Part shown: positions 1 through 6,402 of the stretch, piece by piece
How positions within the stretch are numbered: position 1 is the first letter of the stretch
Layout of the letters: every line of letters begins with the position of its first letter
DNA from: Deltaproteobacteria bacterium
Lineage (GTDB): Bacteria; Myxococcota; B64-G9
Assembly (NCBI GenBank): GCA_030591745.1
Contig: JAUVAM010000241.1
Coordinates: 1-6,425, forward strand
DNA length: 6,425 nucleotides
Reading direction: 5' to 3'
Program-made: the position numbers and the translations under genes
Notes under the pieces: model-generated
Databases searched by the model: none
The model's input: the letters and a program-made list of their open reading frames with translations, nothing else
Told to the model about the DNA's origin: nothing

Positions 1-3000
1 GAGGGCTACAATTGTGAATGGTCACAAGAGCTGAAGCTCGAACAGAGTTTGGCTGAGTATCTCAAGGCTTGGATTGCCATTCACGCCTTGCAGCAAAAGT
101 TGGGCTTGGGCGAGAGTCGGGGCTTTGCGTTCAACATGAGCGTGGGTTACAACTTGGAGGGCATCCAGGGTGATCGGGTCCAGCAGTTTCTGCAAGGAAT
201 GGCCGATGCCACAGAGGCACAAAAGTTGATGATGGAACAGGCCGCCGACAGGCTGCCAGACGGCCTGGATTTGCCCAACCAGCTTTCGAACAGCATCACG
301 CTTTCGACCATGCACGGCTGTCCTCCTGACGAGATCGAGCGCATCGGAAAGTTTTTGATCGAAGAATTGGGCTTGCACACGGCCATCAAGCTCAATCCGA
401 CCCTCTTGGGACCCGATTTGTTGCGAGGCATCCTCAACGACGAGCTGGGCTTTTCCTCGGTTGTGCCGGATGCTGCTTTTGAGCACGACCCCAGCTATGA
501 AGAGGCCGTATCCATGGTTCGCACGCTTAAGGCCGCGGCTGAGGCCAAGGGCGTATTTTTCGGTTTGAAACTGACCAATACCTTGGAGACGCTCAACATT
601 CGCCATGTCCTGCCGGAGAAAGAGGCCATGCATTACATGTCGGGCCGGGCTCTGCACCCGCTGTCGGTGCAACTTGCGCATAAGCTCTCTGAAGAGTTTG
701 AAGGCAGTTTGCCCATCTCGTTGTCGGGTGGTGCGGATGTTTTCAATGTGACCTCACTATTGGCAGGTGGCCTGCGGCCCGTGACCGTTTGTTCGGATTT
801 ACTGCGCCCCGGCGGTTACGGTCGACTACCCCAGTACATCGAAGAGATTCGCAAAGAAATGACCCAGGCACAGGCCCTGGGTCTGGATGACTTGGCATTG
901 AGTCGGGCATTGACTTCGGCGCCAAAGTCCGTGGCATCCAAGCTGCAGGGCCTTTCAGGCGAAGCGCGCCAGTGCGTTGAATCCGGCGACATGGAGGCTG
1001 CCTTGGCCCAGGGTGTGGAGCCGGATGCCTTGTTGCGCGCTTGTCAGCGGGTCAACCTGGCCACCTACGCAGAGGCCGTAGGCAAAGATTTGCGTTATCA
1101 CAAGCCCAGGCGCAGCCTGTCCACCAAAACCGAGCGCCCTCTGGGGCGCTTCGACTGCATCCACGCCCCGTGCACCGAGGGCTGTCCAGCCAACCAGAAT
1201 GTGCCCGACTACATGCACCTGGTGTCCGAGGGTAAATACACGGAGGCCCTGGGCGTGGTGCTCAAGACCAATCCCTTGCCGGCCACCACGGGTGCGGTTT
1301 GTGACCACCCTTGCATGACCAAGTGTGTGCGAAATCTCTACGACGCGCCATTGGCCATCCGGGAGATAAAACGATTCATCACCGAGCAGGTCAAAGAAGG
1401 TGGGTTGCCCAAAGCGGCAGCCTCCTTAGGCAAGTCGGCGGCCGTGGTGGGGGCCGGCCCGGCGGGATTGGCGGCCTCCTATTATCTGGCCATGGGCGGT
1501 TTTGCCGTGACTCTCTTCGATGCCCGGGAGGGTCCGGGAGGCGTGCCGGCCCAAATGATCCCATCCTATCGCCTGCCCGATGCTTCTCTCGCGGAAGACA
1601 TCGCCAGGATACGCAAGTTGGGTGTCGAGACCCGATTCGGGGTTCGGATTGGCGAGGAACTCTCTTTTGCCGACCTGCAGAAAAAACATGACTACGTTTT
1701 TGTGGGCATTGGTGCCCACAGGTCCATCCCCTTGAAGATTGAGAACGAAGACGCCCCTGGAGTCCACGACTGTTTGGTCTTGCTGAGCCAGGTGCGCTCG
1801 GGTGGCCAAGCGGATTTGGGCAAGCGGGCTCTTGTTGTTGGGGGTGGCAACTCGGCCATGGATGCGGCGCGCACGGCCCGACGGCTGGTGGGGGCCGACG
1901 GTGAAGTGATTGTTGTGTACAGGCGAACCGTGGCCCAGATGCCCGCCGACGATGAAGAGATCGAGGCCTTGTTGCGTGAGGGTGTGCAAGTACAGGAGCT
2001 TTTGGCTCCAACGGCGGTGCGCTTAGACGCAGAGGGCAAGTTCCGCGCCTTGGCCTGCCAGAAGATGCGTCTGGGCGAGGCGGATCGGAGTGGTCGACCC
2101 AAGCCGGTGCCCATCGAAGGCTCAACCTTCGACCTGGAGGCGGATAGCCTCATCGTGGCCATCGGACAGAAGCCTGACGTGGCCATGTGGAAGGAGGCGG
2201 GTCTGGCTGTGAGCAAATGGGACAGCCTGCAAGTAGATGAAGCCACGGGCCAGACTAACCTCGAGCGGGTTTTTGCCGGCGGCGACGCGGTGCGCGGCGG
2301 GGCCACCATCATCAAGGCCGAGGCCGATGCTCGCCGGGCCGCGGTTGAGATCTTGCAGCGGGAAGGCCGGCAGCTGTTCGGGGAGCAAAAGTTGACTAAG
2401 CCCGAGAGCCACAGGCAACGCTTGCTGAAAAAATCTCGACGGGTTTACCCGGAAACCATCCCTGAGTTGCCCGACAACGCTCGCATGAATTTCGAGCGTG
2501 TGGTTTTGAGCTTGGGCGAAGAACAGGCTCGCAAGGAGGCGTCACGCTGCTTGGATTGCGACGACTATTGCTCGCTCTGTGTCACGGTCTGCCCGAACCG
2601 GGCCAACTGGGAATTGTCCTGTGAGCCCTTCGCGGCCTCCTTGCCGGCCCTGCACCTTGAGTTGGGTGACTGGAAGGCCAAAGAGACCCAGGTTTTCTCC
2701 GTGGGTCAGGATGTGCAGATCGTGAACCTGGCGGACTTCTGTAACGAGTGTGGCAATTGCGCTACTTTTTGTCCCACAGCAGGCGCGCCCTATCGTGACA
2801 AAGTGCGTTTGTGTTTTTCGGATGACAGCTTTGCCGCCGAAGAGCATGGTTGGCGTATTCGTTTGACGGAAAAGGGCTGGACCATGCAGGCCAAGGCAGA
2901 AGACGGTCTGCATGCGCTGGGCTTTGACGGCGGCAAGTTGAACTACGACAGCCCCAAGCTCAAGGCTGAGCTGGATCCGGGTGATTTCAGCATCATCAAG

Positions 3001-3114
3001 ATGGAGAAGGGGCCCAAGGCCAAGGATGGCGACGAGATGGACTTGGTCTTGGCCGCGAGTATGTTCGTCTTGGGTCGGGCTCTGGCGAGGGACTCGAACT
3101 GCTTGCCGATCTGA
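1..3114 (+). CDS. ygfK: YgfK-family iron-sulfur flavoprotein oxidoreductase (putative selenate reductase subunit), 5' partial
   Basis: Residues are numbered with the codon at base 49 as 1. The reading frame is open to base 1, and its first 16 codons (EGYNCEWSQEL...) match the YgfK family, so the gene starts upstream; from memory of E. coli YgfK, about 105 residues are missing. Visible domains: a DHOD/DPD-like barrel at about 1-300 (LSTMHGCPPDE at 85-95, KLNP at 114-117, SGG at 226-228); a GltD-type N-terminal Fe-S domain with C370, C375, C379 and C418, C422, C426; an FAD motif GAGPAG at 468-473; an NADPH motif GGGNSAMD at 598-605 with YRR at 624-626 and MPA at 631-633; and an FAD-closing GGD at 744-746. 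The C-terminal ferredoxin region has C834, C837, C841, C844, C848 and C898, C901, C904, C908. The protein is probably cytoplasmic and passes electrons between NAD(P)H, flavins and Fe-S clusters to an unseen partner. The family name 'selenate reductase' rests on genomic association. No frameshift or internal stop is seen. Family assignment is strong; substrate is unknown. Confidence 0.93.
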   Translation, partial: EGYNCEWSQELKLEQSLAEYLKAWIAIHALQQKLGLGESRGFAFNMSVGYNLEGIQGDRVQQFLQGMADATEAQKLMMEQAADRLPDGLDLPNQLSNSITLSTMHGCPPDEIERIGKFLIEELGLHTAIKLNPTLLGPDLLRGILNDELGFSSVVPDAAFEHDPSYEEAVSMVRTLKAAAEAKGVFFGLKLTNTLETLNIRHVLPEKEAMHYMSGRALHPLSVQLAHKLSEEFEGSLPISLSGGADVFNVTSLLAGGLRPVTVCSDLLRPGGYGRLPQYIEEIRKEMTQAQALGLDDLALSRALTSAPKSVASKLQGLSGEARQCVESGDMEAALAQGVEPDALLRACQRVNLATYAEAVGKDLRYHKPRRSLSTKTERPLGRFDCIHAPCTEGCPANQNVPDYMHLVSEGKYTEALGVVLKTNPLPATTGAVCDHPCMTKCVRNLYDAPLAIREIKRFITEQVKEGGLPKAAASLGKSAAVVGAGPAGLAASYYLAMGGFAVTLFDAREGPGGVPAQMIPSYRLPDASLAEDIARIRKLGVETRFGVRIGEELSFADLQKKHDYVFVGIGAHRSIPLKIENEDAPGVHDCLVLLSQVRSGGQADLGKRALVVGGGNSAMDAARTARRLVGADGEVIVVYRRTVAQMPADDEEIEALLREGVQVQELLAPTAVRLDAEGKFRALACQKMRLGEADRSGRPKPVPIEGSTFDLEADSLIVAIGQKPDVAMWKEAGLAVSKWDSLQVDEATGQTNLERVFAGGDAVRGGATIIKAEADARRAAVEILQREGRQLFGEQKLTKPESHRQRLLKKSRRVYPETIPELPDNARMNFERVVLSLGEEQARKEASRCLDCDDYCSLCVTVCPNRANWELSCEPFAASLPALHLELGDWKAKETQVFSVGQDVQIVNLADFCNECGNCATFCPTAGAPYRDKVRLCFSDDSFAAEEHGWRIRLTEKGWTMQAKAEDGLHALGFDGGKLNYDSPKLKAELDPGDFSIIKMEKGPKAKDGDEMDLVLAASMFVLGRALARDSNCLPI
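301..816 (+). other. DHOD/DPD-like barrel core of YgfK
   Basis: Part of the N-terminal domain of the ygfK product. Visible motifs are LSTMHGCPPDE (301-333), KLNP (388-399), LSGG (721-732) and the segment DLLRPGGY (796-819). Their order resembles the flavin-binding barrel of dihydropyrimidine dehydrogenase, which has an SxPHGM-type loop, a Lys in a KLTPN-type strand that contacts FMN, and late glycine loops. The DPD catalytic cysteine loop is not clearly reproduced, although a cysteine (C91) follows the His-Gly pair. Whether FMN binds here is inference. Confidence 0.55.
2548..2772 (+). other. C-terminal two-cluster ferredoxin region of YgfK
   Basis: Two closely spaced cysteine sets lie in the ygfK frame. 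The first is C-x2-C-x3-C-x2-C-x3-CP (residues 834-849) and the second is C-x2-C-x2-C-x3-CP (898-909). The second is a classic 4Fe-4S pattern. The first has five cysteines, so one may be non-ligating or may serve a neighbouring cluster. This region is the likely electron entry or exit point of the protein. Confidence 0.8.
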
Positions 3115-6100
3115 CTAGCGTTGCCAGAACACTTCCATGCCGCGGAAGGCCGGCGAGATGTCGTCCTCCGTGGTCAAGGTGACTTCCACTTGCAGCCAGC
3201 GGTTGTTCGGCACCTGTCCGGCAATATGGGCTACCCAAGGCCCGTTGGGCACGGCCACGTCTGAATCGTAGTAGCTTGTGTAGGTGGAAGAGACCAGGGC
3301 GCCTTCGGTGGCGGCTGAGCGTACCCGAATGCGAATCCGATCGTCAGTACCCACCCAACCGGTCCAGACCACCGCGTCCCAGATGGCTTCGGCGTAGCCC
3401 GAGTCGTAGTCTGCTACCCAAGTGCCTTGCCGCAGGGTGAAGGTGCGCAGTTGGTAGCCGGTCATGTCTGAATAGGTATAGGGCGTGAAAACCGAGATGT
3501 TGGCCAGCACCGCGCCGGTGTTGGGATCCAGCTTGGTGGCGTGGTGAGAGCCATAGCTGATGGCCCAGATGTTGTCGTCGAAATCGATGGCCATGCCCAA
3601 AGGCCCCGTGGGGCTGACACCCAGCCCACTTAATCCGTACTGGGCCGTGTGGACGCCCGAGGCGTTGAATTTGCTCACCACGTTTTTGTCCCATTCGGCC
3701 ACCCAGATGCTGCCGGTCTGATCGATGGCCACGCCTCGGGTGCGGCCACCCGCGGTGTTGCCCACCGAGCGGCCGTGGCAGACCAGGGTGTCGCTGCCCA
3801 GGTCCACGCTGAGTAAGCCGCAAGCGCAGGAACCATTCCAGCAGCCGTACCAGGGCACGCCGTTGGCGTCGATGGCCATGCCGTAAGTCTGGTAGCTGCT
3901 GGGCACGGTGCGCACGATGCTGCCGTTGACCGTATTGATGGCCCGAATGGGGCCAGAGCCCAAAGTGGCAATCCACAGGATGCCGTTTCCGTCCACCGCC
4001 GCGCCATAGGCATGGCTGCTTTGTCCGTCCGTGTTCATGGGGACGGTCTGTAAGTGCTTGCAGAGCGGCACGCCGTCGGCCGTGCCTTCGGTCTCGCTGC
4101 CTGAGTACTGGTACATGGTGGCCTTGTCCCAGGATCCGAGCCAGGCATTGTTGTCCCCGTCCACGGTCAAGGCTCGGACGGCCACCGAAGAGATGCCCGT
4201 TACGTCGGCCCGGCAAATGAGCTCACCATCGGCGTTCAAGTGCGTGCCGTTGCCGTGGCGCGGGTCGCTGGGATCGCAGCTTCCCAGGGGGGTCGCACAG
4301 CCACGGTGGCCAATCCAGACCGTGTTGTCCGCGGCCACTGCCGTGCGCGAGGGGTCCCAACCCCAACTGGAGTAAACGCCCATGAGCTCGGCCGTGCGCG
4401 TATCGAATTTTTGTACCGTGTGGCAGGTCTGGCCGCTGTAGCAGGCCGGGTTGCTTACACAGCCGCTGGCTGCGTTGCAGGCCACGCCTGTGCCTGCGAT
4501 CCAAATGAAGTGGGGGTTGATGGTTTCAGAATCCAGCCGGAGTTCGTCCGGGTTTTGGGCGTTGCTCACGCCGTCGGAGCTGCCATCCGCCCAGGACCCT
4601 TCGCAGTCGGCGCAGGCGGGACCACCCCATCCCTGATCGTAGCAAGAGTCGCCGCAGGTGCCGCAGGCGTTCAAGAGACCTTCATCCGTCAGGCCGTCGC
4701 AGTCGTTATCCACGCCGTCACAGGCGGTCTCGCTGCAGACCAGGGCCGCGGGATCGCAAGCGGTGTCGGCCACGCAGTCTTCGTCGCTGGCGCAAGCGAT
4801 GCAATGGCCGCAGTAGTTGCGCAGGCCTTCGTCGGTGAAGCCGTCGCAGTCGTTGTCTATGCCGTCGCAGGTCTCGGTGCCGTCGCAGTAACCGCAGGAA
4901 TTGGCGCCGATGGCCCATTGCTCGTCAATTTCATTATCGCAGTCATTGTCGATGCCGTCGCAGATTTCCGGATCGGGGAGCACGTCACCTGTGCATTGGC
5001 TCCAGAACTCGCCGTCGCAGACCTGGGTGCCCCAGATGCATTGGCCCACGTCCTGGGTGCCTGCCGGACCTCTGTAGCAATCTCGGGTGTCGGTGGCGCC
5101 GCATCCGCCGCAGCCCTCATCCACCGCCCCGTCGCAGTCGTTGTCCAGCCCATCGCCGCAGACTTCGTCCGGTACGGGACCGCAGCCACCACAGGCGTTG
5201 CTCACGCCTTCGTCCACGATGCCGTTGCAGTTGTCGTCGAGGGTGTTGCAGACCTCGTCTGCGCCCGGATAAATGTTGCGATCTCCGTCGTTGCAGTCCG
5301 CGGGCGGAGAAACCCCATCACCATCGTCGTCTAAGCAGCCCTCATCGGTGAAGCCGTCACAATCGTCGTCGATGCCGTTGGGTCCGGTGATGCACTCGGT
5401 GCCGGGCAGGACCTCGCCCACACAGGTGGTCCAAGAGTAGGAGCCATCTCCCTGTTCTACGCAATCGTGGATGCCGCCACGGCAGACACCAAAGCCCAGG
5501 GTGCTGGGCGGTCCGGAATAACAGGGTTGGTCCGTGGGTGGGCGGCAGACGCATTCGTTGGCGGTGCACAGGCATTGTGGATCACAATCACAGTTTTCAT
5601 CCACCGAGCCGTCGCAGTTGTCGTCGATGCCGTTGGCGCAGATTTCCACAAGTTGGTCGTTGGCGGGGCTGCAGTCCCCACATCGGTTGGTCAGATTTTC
5701 ATCCACCTCGCCGTCACAGTCGTCGTCGATGCCGTTGCAGCTGATTTCTTCCGTTTCGTTGGGCAATTGCTCGCCGAGACAGGGGCCGAATGTCCGGTTT
5801 GTTTGGCAGGTGGCTACACCGGGGTGGCACGGGGCATGGCCGTCAGTGCCCAAGGGGCCGGCATAGCAGGCGATGCGATCGCCCGGGATGCAACCGCAGT
5901 CCGCTTCGTCGGTGCTTCCGTCGCAGTCGTTGTCTTTACCGTCATCACAAATTTCGTTGGCGTTGGGGTGGATGGTGCGATCGTGGTCATCGCAGTCTGG
6001 ACCCGGAACGCAGAAGTCTCCGTATCCGTCGTTGTCTTCGTCGACGCAATGGTCGCCACCCGCATCGGCGTCGCCTCCGTCGGTTTGCTGCGGTTCGGGC

Positions 6101-6387
6101 TGACAATAGCCGCTTTGGCAGGTTTCGCCCTTGGGACAGGCTTCATCGGAAGAGCAGGGCATCAGGCAGGCACCCGACACACAGAGTTCCTCATCCGCAC
6201 AGTCCGAGTCTCCGTCGCATTCCTGACGGCAAACACCATGATAACAGAGTTGACCACCTGAGCAGTCTTCGTCCACTGAGCACAGCACCGGACCGGCTAC
6301 ATCGTCGGTACAAGCCGGGAAGATCACCCAGGCCATAAGGATAATGGCCAAGCTACTAATCATCATATGGCGTTTGTTTCTTAACAT
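3115..6387 (-). CDS. Large surface lipoprotein with Cys-rich repeats, MopE-type metal-binding repeats and a beta-propeller
   Basis: This is a complete 1090-residue gene. The ATG at 6387-6385 is supported by a purine-rich ribosome site and by the signal peptide that begins there. Layout: lipoprotein signal peptide at 1-25 with lipobox FPAC and C26 as the predicted lipidated residue; three C-x5-C-x5-C-x4-C repeats at 36-95; and a Cys/Asp-rich array at about 112-570 with nine cores of the form CDGIDNDCDGFTDE (Pfam Cu-binding_MopE type). These are followed by a linker at 570-623, a probable seven-blade propeller at about 624-968 with recurring A-x-D-x(4,5)-W strands, and a beta-rich tail at 971-1090. 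About 75 cysteines lie before residue 600, so the protein should fold outside the cytoplasm with many disulfides. Such proteins are common in Myxococcota and relatives, but their function is largely unknown; adhesion, metal binding or surface structure are guesses. There is no C-terminal sorting or membrane segment. It converges on ygfK with abutting stop codons. Confidence 0.9.
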   Translation of the reverse strand: MLRNKRHMMISSLAIILMAWVIFPACTDDVAGPVLCSVDEDCSGGQLCYHGVCRQECDGDSDCADEELCVSGACLMPCSSDEACPKGETCQSGYCQPEPQQTDGGDADAGGDHCVDEDNDGYGDFCVPGPDCDDHDRTIHPNANEICDDGKDNDCDGSTDEADCGCIPGDRIACYAGPLGTDGHAPCHPGVATCQTNRTFGPCLGEQLPNETEEISCNGIDDDCDGEVDENLTNRCGDCSPANDQLVEICANGIDDNCDGSVDENCDCDPQCLCTANECVCRPPTDQPCYSGPPSTLGFGVCRGGIHDCVEQGDGSYSWTTCVGEVLPGTECITGPNGIDDDCDGFTDEGCLDDDGDGVSPPADCNDGDRNIYPGADEVCNTLDDNCNGIVDEGVSNACGGCGPVPDEVCGDGLDNDCDGAVDEGCGGCGATDTRDCYRGPAGTQDVGQCIWGTQVCDGEFWSQCTGDVLPDPEICDGIDNDCDNEIDEQWAIGANSCGYCDGTETCDGIDNDCDGFTDEGLRNYCGHCIACASDEDCVADTACDPAALVCSETACDGVDNDCDGLTDEGLLNACGTCGDSCYDQGWGGPACADCEGSWADGSSDGVSNAQNPDELRLDSETINPHFIWIAGTGVACNAASGCVSNPACYSGQTCHTVQKFDTRTAELMGVYSSWGWDPSRTAVAADNTVWIGHRGCATPLGSCDPSDPRHGNGTHLNADGELICRADVTGISSVAVRALTVDGDNNAWLGSWDKATMYQYSGSETEGTADGVPLCKHLQTVPMNTDGQSSHAYGAAVDGNGILWIATLGSGPIRAINTVNGSIVRTVPSSYQTYGMAIDANGVPWYGCWNGSCACGLLSVDLGSDTLVCHGRSVGNTAGGRTRGVAIDQTGSIWVAEWDKNVVSKFNASGVHTAQYGLSGLGVSPTGPLGMAIDFDDNIWAISYGSHHATKLDPNTGAVLANISVFTPYTYSDMTGYQLRTFTLRQGTWVADYDSGYAEAIWDAVVWTGWVGTDDRIRIRVRSAATEGALVSSTYTSYYDSDVAVPNGPWVAHIAGQVPNNRWLQVEVTLTTEDDISPAFRGMEVFWQR
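3118..3477 (-). other. C-terminal beta-rich domain of the lipoprotein
   Basis: Residues 971-1090 lack cysteine and are rich in aromatic and beta-branched residues (for example VVWTGWVG, RIRIRVRS, RWLQVEVTL), ending SPAFRGMEVFWQR. The final pattern resembles beta-sandwich modules that end in S-P-x-(L/F)-R-x-(V/M). A carbohydrate- or protein-binding role is possible but not shown. Confidence 0.5.
3484..4518 (-). other. Probable seven-bladed beta-propeller domain
   Basis: Residues 624-968 of the lipoprotein. Recurring strands include AVAADNTVWIG (683-693), LTVDGDNNAWLG (740-751), AAVDGNGILWIA (796-807), MAIDANGVPWYG (837-848), VAIDQTGSIWVA (886-897) and MAIDFDDNIWAI (932-943). With an opening HFIWIAG strand this gives seven. 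The pattern fits virginiamycin-B-lyase/NHL-like propellers, but no lyase function follows from this. Twelve cysteines sit in its loops, suggesting extra disulfides. Confidence 0.75.
4963..5868 (-). repeat. Three CYxGP spacer modules within the MopE array
   Basis: Three copies of a module of about 40 residues sit just before cores 2, 4 and 7, at residues 174-216 (5740-5868), 289-331 (5395-5523) and 437-475 (4963-5079). The shared pattern is CYxGPxxTxxxGxC, then xxGxxxC, an aromatic residue about two before another Cys, and C-x-G-(E/D)-x-L-P. They alternate with the acidic cores and probably form separate disulfide-bonded units. Confidence 0.8.
5248..5331 (-). repeat. EF-like Asp loop plus DCND segment, copy 2
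   Basis: Residues 353-380 contain DDDGDGVSPPADC, then DCNDGDRNIYPGADEVC leading into the fifth core. It is the second full-length MopE unit and the only other one in the array. It closely parallels copy 1, with the shared pattern DC(D/N)D-x-DR-x-I-x-P-x-A-x-E-(I/V)-C. Confidence 0.75.
5947..6042 (-). repeat. EF-like Asp loop plus DCDD segment, copy 1
   Basis: Residues 116-147 contain DEDNDGYGDFC, then DCDDHDRTIHPNANEIC leading into the first MopE core. The D-x-D-x-D-G-like spacing resembles calcium-binding loops. This is the full-length form of the MopE repeat; most later copies keep only the C-terminal core. Confidence 0.75.
6103..6282 (-). repeat. Three tandem cysteine repeats, 21-residue period
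   Basis: Protein repeats lie at residues 36-53, 57-74 and 78-95 of the lipoprotein. Each has the spacing C-x5-C-x5-C-x4-C and is followed by a three-residue linker (RQE, LMP), so the first cysteines lie at 36, 57 and 78, exactly 21 apart. Each repeat has Asp or Glu before the second cysteine and ends in G-x-C or G-A-C. They look like small disulfide knots that project the rest of the protein from the membrane. Confidence 0.85.
6310..6387 (-). other. Lipoprotein signal peptide
   Basis: The first 26 residues show a basic start (R3, K5, R6, H7), a hydrophobic stretch from about 8 to 23, and the lipobox FPAC ending at C26. Proline at -2 is less usual than the consensus, but the position and the short n-region fit signal peptidase II processing. 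Residue +2 is Thr and +3 is Asp. The E. coli '+2 Asp' retention rule would not hold it in the inner membrane, so an outer-membrane or surface location is plausible, though sorting rules differ in other groups. Confidence 0.8.
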
Positions 6388-6391
6388 GACG

Positions 6392-6402
6392 CCCTTCCTC
6401 TC
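6392..6402 (-). promoter_or_regulatory. Ribosome binding site of the lipoprotein gene
   Basis: Read on the minus strand, the bases before the ATG are GAGAGGAAGGG followed by CGTC. This is a strong Shine-Dalgarno-like purine run ending four bases before the start codon. It supports the ATG at 6387. Only 38 bases of leader are in the window, so the promoter lies outside it or cannot be judged. Confidence 0.75.

Larger units (their letters stand above)
4681..5949 (-). repeat. Array of nine MopE-type Asp/Cys repeats
   Basis: Cores lie at residues 147-161, 217-230, 250-264, 332-349, 380-393, 410-424, 476-489, 507-520 and 556-569. On DNA these are 5905-5949, 5698-5739, 5596-5640, 5341-5394, 5209-5250, 5116-5160, 4921-4962, 4828-4869 and 4681-4722. 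The consensus is C-(D/N)-G-(I/L/V)-D-(N/D)-(D/N)-C-D-G-x-x-D-E. Copies have diverged at the DNA level but keep plus-strand blocks such as GTCGCAGTCGTTGTC. The match is to the Pfam Cu-binding_MopE family; the copper link comes from the family name, and the Asp pattern would also suit calcium. Confidence 0.88.

Noticed and set aside
49..51. TTG as the start codon of ygfK
   Set aside because: The frame stays open to base 1, and the upstream codons continue the YgfK family match. The true start is therefore outside the window.
22..681. Minus-strand open frame of 219 codons at the left edge
   Set aside because: It is antisense to conserved YgfK barrel motifs and shows no family signature of its own.
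1391..2125. Minus-strand open frame of 244 codons inside ygfK
   Set aside because: Its product is Pro/Arg/Ser-rich with no recognisable domain, and it lies opposite the strongly conserved FAD and NADPH motifs of YgfK.
3018..3054. Hairpin GGCCAAG / CTTGGCC near the end of ygfK as a terminator
   Set aside because: The 7-base stem has a 23-base loop, no following T-run on either strand, and lies within the coding sequence. It is probably chance.
4420..4443. Heme-binding CxxCH motif near C649-C655-H656
   Set aside because: There are five residues between the cysteines (C-x5-C-H), which is not a c-type heme motif, and no other CxxCH occurs in the protein.
4240..5334. Plus-strand open frame of 364 codons opposite the MopE array
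   Set aside because: Its Ala/Val-rich product (AVAVVV-type runs) is the mirror of the repeated GAC/TGC/GGC codons of the lipoprotein. It has no domain, and the minus-strand protein is clearly the real one.
4681..5949. CRISPR-like or tandem DNA repeats
   Set aside because: The repeated blocks are degenerate, unevenly spaced and in frame with coding sequence. They reflect protein repeats, not a CRISPR array.
5467..6261. Plus-strand open frame of 264 codons opposite the N-terminal half of the lipoprotein
   Set aside because: Same cause: repeated AVAVVVDAVGAD-like segments are the antisense of the CDGIDNDCDG cores.
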